The position numbers and the translations under genes are program-made. From Arcicella sp040387735 (GTDB lineage: Bacteria; Bacteroidota; Bacteroidia; Cytophagales; Spirosomataceae), in assembly GCA_040387735.1 (NCBI GenBank), contig JAZKDE010000021.1, positions 1 to 64,000 of the forward strand: a stretch of 64,000 bases of DNA, written 5' to 3'. This document shows positions 6,952-16,404 of this stretch, piece after piece. Each line of letters opens with the position of its first letter. Positions within the stretch are counted from its first letter, which is position 1. The notes under the pieces were generated by a model. The model had not been told where the DNA came from. It did no database searches and saw nothing but the letters and a program-made list of their open reading frames with translations.

Positions 6952-9298
6952 TGAAGATAAAATAAATCCGCAGGCTCCCTCAGCTTTTACTGGCATGACA
7001 ATTACAGAGCCTGCTAAAGTTGCAGCAGGCATAAAAGCTGTTACAAATTCTTTCAAACACGTTTTTGGTGCAATGAATGTATTTAGAGGAACGAAAGCTC
7101 TGTTTTCACTAAATCAAAAGGGAGGTGTCGATTGTCCCTCATGTGCTTGGCCTGATCCAGATGGAGAACGTTCTTCAGTAGCAGAATACTGCGAAAATGG
7201 AGCGAAAGCTATTGCAGAAGAAGCTACAACGTTAAAAGCTGGACCCGTTTTTTTTCAACGCTATTCAGTAGCAGAATTATCCCAGAAATCTGATTATTGG
7301 CTGGGACAACAAGGTCGTTTGACGCATCCGATGATTATTAGAGAAGGGCAAACACACTACGAAAAAATTACTTGGAAGAATGCCATCGAACTTATTTCGA
7401 ATGAATTAAATACACTCCAAAGTCCAAATGATGGTATTTTTTATACTTCTGGACGTGCTTCAAACGAAGCTGCATTCTTGTATCAACTCTTTGTGCGTCA
7501 GTTCGGAACCAATAATTTACCAGATTGTTCCAATATGTGCCACGAATCAAGTGGTGCTGCTTTGGGAAAGACTTTGGGTTTGGGAAAAGGTTCAGTAACC
7601 TTGGATGATTTCAATAAAGCAGAGGTAATTATCATTTTAGGGCAAAATCCAGGAACAAATCACCCAAGAATGCTAACTGCTTTGGAAAAAGCAAAACAAG
7701 CAGGAGCCAAAATTATCTCCGTAAACCCACTAATAGAAACGGGACTTTTAGCTTTTCAACATCCGCAACACCTTTCGGATATGCTCACAGGCGGAACATC
7801 ATTAACTGATATCTACCTACAAATTAAGATAAATACTGATTTGGCTCTCCTAAAAGCTCTGGCAATTTTGCTCTACGAGGCAGAACACAATAACCCTAAT
7901 AACGTATTTGACCATCAATTTATCCAACAAAATACTGCTGGTTATGAGCTATTTATCAATGATTTAAAGAATTACAAGCTCGAAGAATTGATAGCAGAAT
8001 GTGGTATTTCTTTGCAGCAAATAAGAGAAACTGCTGATTTATTGATAGAAAATAACAAAATAATCATTTGTTGGGCAATGGGACTTACCCAACACAAAAA
8101 CTCGGTCATTACCATTCAAGAAGTTGTTAATATCTTGTTACTCAAAGGAAGTATTGGCAAAGAAGGTGCTGGAACGTGTCCAGTAAGGGGACATTCAAAC
8201 GTTCAGGGCGACCGAACAATGGGTATTTATGAAAAGCCAAGCACGCAATTTTTGGACAAATTAGACGAAGTATTTGCGTTTAAATCACCCCGTGAACACG
8301 GTTTAGACGTGGTAAATTCTATCAAAGCAATGTACCAAAGCACGGGGAAGGTATTTATGGCCTTGGGTGGGAACTTCCTTTCGGCTACGCCAGATACAGA
8401 ATTTACGGCAAAAGCTCTTCAAAACTGTAAATTAACCGTTCAAATTTCGACAAAACTCAATAGAAGCCATCTTATTCACGGAAAAACAGCCATTATATTA
8501 CCTTGTTTGGGCAGAACTGACGAAGATTTACAAACGTCTGGGCTTCAATTTGTCAGCACAGAAAACTCTATGGGCGTAATACAACAGTCTAAAGGCAATC
8601 TAACACCACCTGCTGAAACTGTATTGAGTGAACCTGCAATCGTCGCTAAAATTGCCAAAGAAACGCTTAAAAATTACGATAAATCACTCGATTGGGACAG
8701 ACTAATCAGTAATTACGATAATATTCGATTATTAATTGAAAAAACAATTGATGGTTTTAAGGATTATAACGTTCGTGTAAGACATTTGGGGGGCTTTTAT
8801 TTGCCAAACGCTCCAAGAGAAGGGAGATTTACAACAAATAACCAAAAAGCAAACTTCACGATTTGCCCTTTTGAACCACAAAACCTTGCTGATGATGAAT
8901 ACTTAATGATGACAATTCGAACGCACGATCAATTCAATACTACCATTTATGGATTAGATGACCGCTATCGTGGTATTTTTAATGAACGTAGGGTTATTCT
9001 GATGAATCAGAAAGACATTCAAAAAGCCAAATTGAAAGATTATCAAATCGTAGATTTGCATAATTTTCATGGAAATATTCATCGTAAAGCGGAACGATTT
9101 ATTGTCGTTCCTTACAATATTCCAGCGGGAAATGTATCTACTTATTTCCCTGAAGCAAACGTTTTAGTGCCAATTGATAGCGTTGCAGAGATTAGTAATA
9201 CGCCAACATCGAAGTCTGTAATAATCAAAATAACACCTGTTATAGAAGGACAGGAGAATAAGCTAACATTTGCCGAAATTACACAAAAAATAGGATAG
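6929..9298 (+). CDS. YdeP/FdhF-family molybdopterin oxidoreductase
   Basis: A cytoplasmic molybdopterin-dependent oxidoreductase of the formate-dehydrogenase-like alpha-subunit family (YdeP type); the substrate is unknown. CxxC at Cys69/Cys72 (VDCPSCAWPDP) is typical of this family, which lacks the full N-terminal [4Fe-4S] cysteine set of FdhF. The catalytic-domain motif NMCHESSG is near residue 208, followed by the long molybdopterin-binding halves and a C-terminal dinucleotide-binding domain (LMMTIRTHDQFNTTIYGLDDRYRG split over 670-690). Length 789 is normal. Start is either ATG at 6929 or, equally plausible, ATG at 6944, where overlap with fdhD would be only 8 bases. No separate iron-sulfur or membrane partner is adjacent. 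Confidence 0.9.
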   Translation: MVLKTMNNEDKINPQAPSAFTGMTITEPAKVAAGIKAVTNSFKHVFGAMNVFRGTKALFSLNQKGGVDCPSCAWPDPDGERSSVAEYCENGAKAIAEEATTLKAGPVFFQRYSVAELSQKSDYWLGQQGRLTHPMIIREGQTHYEKITWKNAIELISNELNTLQSPNDGIFYTSGRASNEAAFLYQLFVRQFGTNNLPDCSNMCHESSGAALGKTLGLGKGSVTLDDFNKAEVIIILGQNPGTNHPRMLTALEKAKQAGAKIISVNPLIETGLLAFQHPQHLSDMLTGGTSLTDIYLQIKINTDLALLKALAILLYEAEHNNPNNVFDHQFIQQNTAGYELFINDLKNYKLEELIAECGISLQQIRETADLLIENNKIIICWAMGLTQHKNSVITIQEVVNILLLKGSIGKEGAGTCPVRGHSNVQGDRTMGIYEKPSTQFLDKLDEVFAFKSPREHGLDVVNSIKAMYQSTGKVFMALGGNFLSATPDTEFTAKALQNCKLTVQISTKLNRSHLIHGKTAIILPCLGRTDEDLQTSGLQFVSTENSMGVIQQSKGNLTPPAETVLSEPAIVAKIAKETLKNYDKSLDWDRLISNYDNIRLLIEKTIDGFKDYNVRVRHLGGFYLPNAPREGRFTTNNQKANFTICPFEPQNLADDEYLMMTIRTHDQFNTTIYGLDDRYRGIFNERRVILMNQKDIQKAKLKDYQIVDLHNFHGNIHRKAERFIVVPYNIPAGNVSTYFPEANVLVPIDSVAEISNTPTSKSVIIKITPVIEGQENKLTFAEITQKIG

Positions 9299-9857
9299 GG
9301 TGGGATAGAAGGCTTTTTTGTATTAAATATGAACATTCATTCAATATAAACAGAGCTAATTTAGCTATTTCCTGCCCTTTTCTTCGACGAAAAAAGGATG
9401 TGTCCTATTAACCATCATCTCCTATTGATGACCTACTTCTAATGGAAAAATAAAAATCCAGTAATTATCCCTTTTGATAATAAAAAAATATTGGGTACCT
9501 AAGCAATATATCCTATTTCAAATTCAATAGATATACAGACTTCATTCAACTCCTATTTATCAAATAATGATGCTTGTAAGCTAACTGTATATCCCTTTAT
9601 ATGAAATACTTACCAGTATAATAGTTATTGCGTTCTCCCATTCATTCAATAATAAGAGGATTCCTATTTTACTTCCCTCTCTCAATGTGAAACACATAAC
9701 AGTCTGATTATCAACAAATTAACACCAACTGTTCCACGTGAATACTGTAAACCCTTGAAAAATAAGCAGTTACGTAGTTTTCCACAAAAAGTGTGGAAAT
9801 CGACCTTATAGTAATCTACATTATGTGTAAATTTGGGTAAAAATAAACATTAACGTC
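9299..9857. other. Spacer with a parS-like 16-mer and DnaA-box-like words
   Basis: No gene is visible. TGTTCCACGTGAATAC at 9730-9745 resembles the ParB site parS (12 of 16 positions, with the full CACGTG core). TTATCAACA (9709-9717), a small hairpin made of TTTCCACA (9779-9786) and TGTGGAAA (9792-9799), and TGTGTAAAT (9824-9832) resemble DnaA boxes with one or more mismatches. None is decisive alone. TAAATTTG at 9828-9835 is a -7 candidate for the next gene. Confidence 0.4.
9828..9835 (+). promoter_or_regulatory. Candidate -7 element for the MazG-like gene
   Basis: TAAATTTG fits TAnnTTTG and ends 22 bases before the start codon at 9858, a short but workable leader. No TTG is found 19-23 bases upstream, so support is partial. 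Confidence 0.4.
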
Positions 9858-10328
9858 ATGCAGAAAATAGATTCACTGAACCAAGTAGCAGAATTCCACC
9901 GTACATTCAAAGCTCCAATTTTAGAAACGCCAAAAATTCCTTCACCAGAAAGGTGTAAACTTCGAGTTAGCTTGATAGCGGAAGAGTTGAGAGAACTCCA
10001 AGATGCCATTAATGACAATGATTTAGTGGAAATTGCTGATGCTCTTTGTGATATTCAATATGTACTTTCAGGAGCGGTTTTAGAATTTGGCTTAGGTGAA
10101 AAATTTGTAGATTTATTCAATGAAGTACAACGCTCAAATATGTCGAAGGCCTGCGGAAGCTACGAAGAAGCAGAAGCTACCGTAAAATTTTATGCTGATA
10201 AAGATGGAACAGAAGCTGAAATTGTGGCTGATGGCGATAAGTTTTTGGTATATAGAATTACTGATAATAAAGTGTTAAAATCAGTAAAATATTCACCTGC
10301 TGATTTGAAAGGGATTTTGGGTGTTTAG
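9858..10328 (+). CDS. MazG-like nucleoside triphosphate pyrophosphohydrolase
   Basis: Probably a small all-alpha NTP pyrophosphohydrolase (MazG / phosphoribosyl-ATP pyrophosphohydrolase superfamily) that hydrolyses NTPs or dNTPs to NMP and pyrophosphate. Metal-binding acidic residues are in EELREL (Glu42, Glu43, Glu46) and in EIADALCDIQY (Glu58, Asp61, Asp65), which gives the ExxE...ExxD pattern. The C-terminal 50 residues (from about 105) are an extra domain found in phage-like and bacterial relatives of this size. It is followed 72 bases later by the EF-Tu-like gene, and could share its transcript. The substrate is not predictable. Confidence 0.82.
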   Translation: MQKIDSLNQVAEFHRTFKAPILETPKIPSPERCKLRVSLIAEELRELQDAINDNDLVEIADALCDIQYVLSGAVLEFGLGEKFVDLFNEVQRSNMSKACGSYEEAEATVKFYADKDGTEAEIVADGDKFLVYRITDNKVLKSVKYSPADLKGILGV

Positions 10329-10400
10329 TTAGTATGTATCCCTATATATAATATTTATTATTAAAATCAAGGTTATGTTTTCTACAAACTCAACATTCTT

Positions 10401-10793
10401 ATGCACACTCCATACGAAAAAACAAGAGGTCATATTGCTGACTTTAAAGTCAAATATAGATTTTATACAAATGAAGAAGGTGGTAGATGGAGCCTTCCTT
10501 ATCAAGCTTATCGCTCTGATTTTAAATATGAACATCCTCTTTATGATGGTAATAATCAACTTTTTATGATTCACCCTGAATTTGAAGATGAAACGGGAAA
10601 TATTATATTAGAAAGTAATGAGCAAATTTCCGCAACTGGTACAGCCAGAATGTGGATACTTATTCCAGAAAGACGTAATTATCATGAAGATAAGATTATC
10701 GTTGGAACAAAAGGTTTTTTTATGGAAGGAAACGTAAAGGTTGCTAAATGTGAAGTAATAGAAATATTGGGATTACTTACTAATCCAAGATAA
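10401..10793 (+). CDS. Small protein resembling an isolated EF-Tu barrel domain
   Basis: Function unknown. The 130-residue protein has no signal peptide. Residues 25-45 (NEEGGRWSLPYQAYRSDF) recall the GGR...YRPQF segment of the EF-Tu C-terminal beta-barrel, and the rest has the expected alternating strands, ending KVAKCEVIEILGL, similar to the closing strand of such barrels. No GTPase domain is present. The alternative reading frame overlapping it (10375-10569) is low-complexity and hydrophobic and was rejected. The start is ATG at 10401; the protein sequence begins MHTPYEKTRG. It could be an anti-toxin-like or substrate-binding module, but nothing here decides that. Confidence 0.65.
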   Translation: MHTPYEKTRGHIADFKVKYRFYTNEEGGRWSLPYQAYRSDFKYEHPLYDGNNQLFMIHPEFEDETGNIILESNEQISATGTARMWILIPERRNYHEDKIIVGTKGFFMEGNVKVAKCEVIEILGLLTNPR

Positions 10794-11336
10794 TCCCACC
10801 TTAAACTATTTATTTAGTTATAAAATTGTTTAAAGTGGGCAGAAGAAGGGGATGAACATAATGTTGTTTCATCAATAAAGAAAATTATGTTTTGTTTATG
10901 ATGAAATTAGACATCGAAGATTTTTACAATTATAGCTCAATTTCTAAATTTATTTAGAACCACATAGGGATTATTCCAAAACACTCAGAAAATCCGTAGA
11001 ACTGGCTGTAATACTGTTCATCATGACGACCATACTCATATTCAGCTCTAAAATTGTAGATTTTGAGAATTAGATAATCTGAACAAGATTACGAATAAAA
11101 ATTCCTAAAGGATTCTCAGACGATTCATTTTAACCATATTATACGACTTTATGCTCATAATAGTTTAAATCTAATCTTACTCTATTGTATTTCGTATTTC
11201 AGTCAGATAACACTTCTTATACAGTTTTTAAAGATATTTAAAAGTTGTATAATTTACATTATGTTAAATAATAAATTTTAGATGATGAGAATATAATATT
11301 TGTTAACCTCTTCATCAAAAATATCCTCAAAAAAAA
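10794..11336. other. Spacer with a possible gene remnant
   Basis: Just after the EF-Tu-like gene is a 12-bp inverted repeat with one mismatch (10795-10806 and 10828-10839) without a U-tract. A minus-strand open stretch at 10954-11088 encodes about 44 residues rich in Tyr, Phe and charged residues (AEYEYGRHDEQYYSQFYGF) that look more protein-like than the rest, but it has no start codon in place. The remainder is AT-rich with no visible signal. Confidence 0.4.
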
Positions 11337-11360
11337 GTCCTTGAACTTTCGTTCAAGGAC
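11337..11360 (-). terminator. Intrinsic terminator of the TPR gene
   Basis: A perfect 10-bp stem GTCCTTGAAC/GTTCAAGGAC with a TTTC loop lies 29 bases past the stop codon. On the minus strand it is followed by a run of T (the A-run at 11328-11336). Confidence 0.9.
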
Positions 11361-11388
11361 CAATAATAATTCTCAATATTCTTATTAT

Positions 11389-12849
11389 TTACTCTCCAAG
11401 AGCTTTAAGTTTATCTTCCATTTTTAAAATCTGGTATAAACTTCTTAAGCTACCTTTCAAATCATCTTCTTGTTTGATTGAATATGCTTTTTCAAAATAT
11501 GGCAATGCTTGTTTGAATTTCTCTGTTGCTAACTCTTCTACTGCCTTACCTTTAACTTTGTAAGTATTCATATCCATTGCATCTACTTCTTTTTTAATGA
11601 TTACGGCTTCATTGAAGTTCATAACTCCTAAGTTGAAGTTGATGTCATAATTATTAGGATCTAATACTAATGCTTGCTTGTAATACTTTGATGCTTGAGC
11701 TCTTGCTTCATCCTGCTTTGCTTTCGCAGCGTCCATTTTTTTAGTAACTTCTACTGTATTTACAGCAGTTGCTGCTTGTTGAACAGCTTCTGCATTTAAT
11801 TCAGTCAATGTTGCATTAGCTTCAGTTTTCATCTGAGAAATCTCCCCTATTTGTCTTTTTGAAGTCGCCGCTGTTTTAGGTTCTTTTTTGATTTTATCAC
11901 TCAAACGTTTGATTTCATCATCATAAGCTGAAATTTTATCCTTTTGAGCTTGAATCTTTTTATTTAACCCATCAACATTACCTTTTGACAATTGCTCTCT
12001 ATAACCTCTTATTTCTGGATCTAACTCATTGGCCTTATTTTCGTATAAGATACCTAAGTTCAATACTTCTTGTGGGCTTTTTGAACCTGCTGCTACTGAA
12101 TTTTCTAATTCTTTGATGGCTGCATCAATTTTCTTAAAACTCAACAACATGTTGATTTTCTCAGCCTTCAAATCTTTATTGTTCGGATGTAAAGCGATTC
12201 CTTTGTCAATTGTCGCCAAAGCTAACTCTTCTTTATTTTCAGTCTTATAAATTTGAGCTAAAGCATAAAGCATTCCTGGATCTTTTCCACCTAATTCTAA
12301 AAACTTCTCGTAACCAACTTTAGCAGCACCATCATTTTTAGCCAATTGTCCAATTACACCGGTGTACATTGCAGCGGTTGTATCTTTTGGAGCAACTTCC
12401 ATCGCTGTTTGTAAATCTTTCAATGCTCCTGTAAAATCTTTAACTTGATACTTACTGATACCTGCATCCATGAAGGCTGCATATACTTTTTGTCCTTCAA
12501 CCTCTGGCTTTCCTTCTTTGTCCATCACCATTGTTAAATATTTCTTGGCTGGAGAAGCTGGGTCAATTGAAACAGCCTTCTTGAAATAACTCAATGCTTT
12601 GTATGGAGCAGTTGGTTCTGTTTTTGTTAGAACTGAATCTCGTGAATTGGCAATATCCAAATAAGCTTCACCACGAGTAAGCCATGTTTTGGCTTTGGCA
12701 GAGTCTTTTTTCATTACTGCCTCGTCAGCTTTTTTCTTGGCATCGGTCAATGTCTTGCGATTAGCCTCAAGCATTAATTTGTCCACTTGAGCGAAGGTTG
12801 CTCCTGCTGTCATTAATATCGCAAAAAGAGCAAGTGTTATTTTTCTCAT
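11389..12849 (-). CDS. Secreted tetratricopeptide-repeat protein with coiled coil
   Basis: A 486-residue exported protein; role unknown, probably periplasmic or cell-envelope scaffolding. Residues 1-20 form a signal peptide ending at TFA-Q. TPR-like helices are seen at about 60-105 (YKALSYFKKAVSIDP), 125-160 (GALKDLQTAMEVAP), 205-245 (ALATIDKGIALHPNN) and 390-450 (YYKQALVLDP, then ALPYFEKAYSI). A charged coiled-coil segment covers roughly 280-350 (LNKKIQAQKDKISAYDDEIK). The gene stands alone between gyrA and a long spacer, with its own terminator. Such TPR proteins are common in Bacteroidota and give no specific clue. Confidence 0.85.
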   Translation of the reverse strand: MRKITLALFAILMTAGATFAQVDKLMLEANRKTLTDAKKKADEAVMKKDSAKAKTWLTRGEAYLDIANSRDSVLTKTEPTAPYKALSYFKKAVSIDPASPAKKYLTMVMDKEGKPEVEGQKVYAAFMDAGISKYQVKDFTGALKDLQTAMEVAPKDTTAAMYTGVIGQLAKNDGAAKVGYEKFLELGGKDPGMLYALAQIYKTENKEELALATIDKGIALHPNNKDLKAEKINMLLSFKKIDAAIKELENSVAAGSKSPQEVLNLGILYENKANELDPEIRGYREQLSKGNVDGLNKKIQAQKDKISAYDDEIKRLSDKIKKEPKTAATSKRQIGEISQMKTEANATLTELNAEAVQQAATAVNTVEVTKKMDAAKAKQDEARAQASKYYKQALVLDPNNYDINFNLGVMNFNEAVIIKKEVDAMDMNTYKVKGKAVEELATEKFKQALPYFEKAYSIKQEDDLKGSLRSLYQILKMEDKLKALGE

Positions 12850-12975
12850 TGTTGGTTGAAATGGTTGTTTGGTTTATTTTAATTCTATTTAGATTGGGGT
12901 ATTGTGATGTTTTAACGAATATTACTGTCGGAAGTTACTTCCTTAACAAAAGTTTAACATTTTATCAGTAAAAGC

Positions 12976-13006
12976 AAACGGCACACGATATTTTCGTGAA
13001 CCGTTT
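12976..13006 (-). terminator. Weak terminator-like hairpin after gyrA
   Basis: Two paired segments AAACGG/CCGTTT and CACG/CGTG, separated by a 2x2 internal loop, form a hairpin 20 bases past the gyrA stop. On the minus strand only a short T-run (CTTTTA) follows. Confidence 0.5.
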
Positions 13007-13025
13007 ACTCATAAAATTATCACTT

Positions 13026-15614
13026 TTATTCTTCTCCGCTTTCGTCAGGTAATGGAATACTTCCATCCTCCCCTTCTGTTTCTGGGGAATCATCAATGAT
13101 AACTTCTGCGGATGTTTCTACAACAACGGCATCAGAATCAATGACTACTTCTTCTTCTGGATCTTTTACAATCTTGGTTACTGAAGAAATCTCATCTGAT
13201 TCATTTTTCAAACGAATCAATTTTACACCTTGCGTATTACGTCCCATCACACGAAGGTCCGCTACGGCAATACGAATTAGAATACCTGATTTCGTAATAA
13301 TCATTAGGTCATTACTATCAGTTACTTCTTTGATAGCCACCAAGTTACCTGTTTTCTCAGTAATGTTAAGTGCCTTCACTCCTTTTCCACCACGATTAGT
13401 TAAACGGTAATCTTCAACATCCGAACGCTTTCCGAAGCCTTTTTCTGAAACAACTAATAATTGTTGCGTTTCTGGGTCTTCAATACAAACCATTCCGATT
13501 GCTTTTTCAGTCAACTTTTCTTCGTCAAGCCAGATACCTTTTACACCTGCTGCCGAACGTCCCATTGGACGAACACGAGATTCTTCAAAACGTACCGAGC
13601 GACCTGTATTCGTTGCAATAATAATATGATTATTACCATTTGTTAAAGATACATCTAACAGACGGTCATTTTCACGAATCGTAATGGCAATAATTCCGTT
13701 TTGACGTGGACGAGAATATGCTTCCAACGTAGTTTTCTTAATTGTTCCGTCTTCTGTACACATCACAATAAAGTTATTATTGATGTAATCAGGATCGGTT
13801 AATGATTTTACGTTGATAACAGCACGGATAGAATCTCCACTTTCGATGTTCATTAAATTTTGAACTGGGCGACCTTTTGCCGTTTTTGAACCTTCTGGCA
13901 CTGCATATACTCTTAACCAGAAACATTTTCCGCTTTCGGTAAAGAATAATAACCAGTTGTGCATCGTTGCGGTGAAAAGGTGTTCAGTATAATCGCTATC
14001 TTTCGTAGCAACGGCTCTTGAACCAACTCCTCCCCTTCCTTGAGCTTTGTATTCTCCGATTGGTGTACGTTTTACATAACCTTGATTCGAAACGGTAATT
14101 AACATTTCGTCATCGGCAATCATATCTTCAACTGAGAATTCATCGTCAGTCATGTTGATTTGTGTACGACGTGCATCACCATAACGTTCTTTTACCTCAA
14201 TCAATTCATCTTTGATAATTTGTAGCTGGCGTTCTGGTCGGTCCAAAATATCTTGTAAATCATCCATCAAACGTTTAAGTTCTTCGTATTCAGCAATGAT
14301 TTTATCACGCTCCATACCAGTCAAACGTTGCAAACGCATTTCCAAAATAGCTTTCGCTTGAATATCCGAAAGTCCGAAGTTAGCAATCAAACCTGCTTGA
14401 GCAGCATTCGGGTCTCTTGATTCACGGATAAGTTTGATTACTGCATCAAGATTATCAAGAGCAATAATGAAACCCTCTAAGATATGAGCTCTTTTTTGGG
14501 CTTCACGCAAATCGTATTTTGTACGTCTTACGATTACTTCGTTACGGTGTTCAACGAAATAATGAATTAAGTCTTTCAAGTTCAAGGTATAAGGACGACC
14601 TTTTACCAAACAAACGTTATTGACTGAAAACGAATTTTGAAGAGCCGAAAACTTGTAAAGGTTATTCAACACTACGTTAGGAACGGCATCACGTTTGAGG
14701 TCAAACACAATACGCATACCTTGACGGTCAGATTCATCACGAATTTCTGAGATTCCTTCAATTCTCTTATCATTCACCAAGTCAGCACATTGCTTAATCA
14801 ATGATGCTTTATTGACCATGTACGGAATTTCTGAAACGATAATTTGATCTTTCCCAGTTTTTGAAACTTCAAAAGTGGCATTACCACGCACAACAATTCG
14901 TCCACGACCCGTTTCAAAAGCATTTTTTATACCTGAAACGCCGTAAATTGTACCACCCGTTGGAAAATCTGGGGCTTTGATATATTGCATCAAACCTTCG
15001 ATAGTAATATCACGGTCTTCAATATAGGCAATGATTCCACTTACAACTTCCGTTAAATTGTGAGGAGCCATATTGGTTGCCATACCTACGGCAATACCAG
15101 ATGTACCATTCAACAAAAGGTTAGGAATTTTTGCAGGAAGAACAGTTGGTTCCATCAAAGAATCATCAAAGTTGGGTTGAAAATCAACCGTTTCTTTGTT
15201 CAAATCTCCTAAAAGTTCTTCAGCAATACGTTTCAAACGAGCTTCGGTATAACGCATGGCGGCTGGTGAGTCACCATCTACCGAACCAAAGTTACCTTGA
15301 CCATCTACTAATGGATAACGCAATGACCATTCTTGAGCCATACGAACCATTGTATCATATACGGAGGTATCTCCGTGTGGGTGAAATTTACCCAAAACCT
15401 CCCCAACAATACGGGCAGATTTTTTGTAGGACTTATTATAATTTACCCCTAATTCATCCATTCCAAAAAGGACACGGCGGTGAACAGGTTTTAGTCCATC
15501 ACGGACATCTGGTAAAGCACGGGAAACAATAACGGACATTGAATAATCAATGTACGCTCCCCGCATTTCGTCTTCAATGTTAATGGGGATAATGTTACTG
15601 GTTTGTTCTGACAT
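13026..15614 (-). CDS. gyrA: DNA gyrase subunit A
   Basis: The breakage-reunion subunit of gyrase, which with GyrB introduces negative supercoils. Catalytic Tyr122 lies in AAMRYTEARL, exactly at the E. coli position. The quinolone-determining region reads HPHGDTSVYD, so the residues equivalent to Ser83 and Asp87 are Thr83 and Asp87. Asp87 is the wild-type residue; Thr83 differs from E. coli but may be normal here. The C-terminal beta-pinwheel contains a GyrA box read as QGRGGVG, which departs from the QRRGGKG consensus at two basic positions. A strongly acidic tail (about the last 45 residues) ends the 862-residue protein. gyrB is not in the window. Confidence 0.97.
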   Translation of the reverse strand: MSEQTSNIIPINIEDEMRGAYIDYSMSVIVSRALPDVRDGLKPVHRRVLFGMDELGVNYNKSYKKSARIVGEVLGKFHPHGDTSVYDTMVRMAQEWSLRYPLVDGQGNFGSVDGDSPAAMRYTEARLKRIAEELLGDLNKETVDFQPNFDDSLMEPTVLPAKIPNLLLNGTSGIAVGMATNMAPHNLTEVVSGIIAYIEDRDITIEGLMQYIKAPDFPTGGTIYGVSGIKNAFETGRGRIVVRGNATFEVSKTGKDQIIVSEIPYMVNKASLIKQCADLVNDKRIEGISEIRDESDRQGMRIVFDLKRDAVPNVVLNNLYKFSALQNSFSVNNVCLVKGRPYTLNLKDLIHYFVEHRNEVIVRRTKYDLREAQKRAHILEGFIIALDNLDAVIKLIRESRDPNAAQAGLIANFGLSDIQAKAILEMRLQRLTGMERDKIIAEYEELKRLMDDLQDILDRPERQLQIIKDELIEVKERYGDARRTQINMTDDEFSVEDMIADDEMLITVSNQGYVKRTPIGEYKAQGRGGVGSRAVATKDSDYTEHLFTATMHNWLLFFTESGKCFWLRVYAVPEGSKTAKGRPVQNLMNIESGDSIRAVINVKSLTDPDYINNNFIVMCTEDGTIKKTTLEAYSRPRQNGIIAITIRENDRLLDVSLTNGNNHIIIATNTGRSVRFEESRVRPMGRSAAGVKGIWLDEEKLTEKAIGMVCIEDPETQQLLVVSEKGFGKRSDVEDYRLTNRGGKGVKALNITEKTGNLVAIKEVTDSNDLMIITKSGILIRIAVADLRVMGRNTQGVKLIRLKNESDEISSVTKIVKDPEEEVVIDSDAVVVETSAEVIIDDSPETEGEDGSIPLPDESGEE

Positions 15615-15849
15615 AGTTTTTTTGAATGTGGGCGGTTGAGTGAACAGTGCAGAAGGAGTGATTTTTTCTGCTACTCATATCCTTTTGATTCAAGTAAAGA
15701 TTTTATAATCAATTAATAACAAAACATTACAGATTAATGTACTTATTATACAAATTTCGTGAAATTTAGGGTGTTTTGCAAATATTGCTCGGAATAGATG
15801 CAAAGGAGAATGAGTTTTCGGTAAATTTGTTAAACCATATTTTATTCTA
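15615..15849. other. Divergent spacer between gyrA and the RNase gene
   Basis: No gene. TAAATTTG at 15822-15829 fits the -7 consensus for the rightward RNase gene, ending 20 bases before its ATG; no matching TTG is placed upstream. No clear leftward promoter for gyrA is seen. Confidence 0.4.
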
Positions 15850-16380
15850 ATGAGATTATTACAAAAACTAAAGCTCTTTTTCTGTTTCTTTTTGCTTTTA
15901 ACTGGCACTTTAGCCAGTTGTCTACCTTCCGAAAAAACAACTCAAAATACTGAAGATAGCTATCATACAAGCCCAAATGATAGCAATTCGACTCGAAAAC
16001 ATCGAAAAAGGCATAGAAAACACAATAATAGTGACCAAAATGACAAAAAAAGCGACAAATACAACGCTGACAATCGTATAAACGACAACAAAACAGACAT
16101 TAGCACGGGTAACGCACCTACACAAGCCTTAAAAGTACTGAAATATGTACGTGAGAATGGCCAGGCAATGGAAGGTTACGTGGGCGGACGAAGATTTGGA
16201 AATTTTGAGGGCTTACTTCCCAAAAAAGATGGTTCGGGCAGCAAAATCAACTACCAAGAATGGGACGTAAACCCAAAAGTAAATGGTAAAAACCGAGGAA
16301 CAGAACGATTAATTACGGGTTCGGACGGAAAGGCATATTATACTAATGACCATTATCGGAGTTTTGTTTTGGTCAAGTAA
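15850..16380 (+). CDS. Barnase/RNase N1-type ribonuclease, lipoprotein
   Basis: A guanyl-type microbial RNase predicted to be exported and lipid-anchored. A hydrophobic signal ends in the lipobox LASC with Cys24. Residues 25-95 are a low-complexity linker rich in Lys, His, Asn, Asp. The catalytic domain spans about 100-176, with the family strand GGRRFGNFEG. The acid/base triad of barnase (Glu73, Arg87, His102) corresponds to Glu137 (YQEWDVN), Arg153 (TERL) and His168 (NDHYRSF) at nearly the same spacing. A barstar homologue lies 1.7 kb downstream on the same strand. The role could be nutrient RNA degradation, or toxicity toward neighbours; the sequence does not decide. Confidence 0.9.
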   Translation: MRLLQKLKLFFCFFLLLTGTLASCLPSEKTTQNTEDSYHTSPNDSNSTRKHRKRHRKHNNSDQNDKKSDKYNADNRINDNKTDISTGNAPTQALKVLKYVRENGQAMEGYVGGRRFGNFEGLLPKKDGSGSKINYQEWDVNPKVNGKNRGTERLITGSDGKAYYTNDHYRSFVLVK

Positions 16381-16404
16381 AAATTTTACACGTAATTTTA
16401 AAAT

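Noticed and set aside
10375..10569. 64-codon ORF overlapping the EF-Tu-like gene
   Set aside because: Low-complexity, hydrophobic residues in another frame; the overlapping 130-residue frame has far better protein character.
13096..13410. Open frame on the plus strand within gyrA
   Set aside because: Rich in Thr and Ser from reverse reading of a Glu/Asp-rich tail; gyrA is certain on the other strand.
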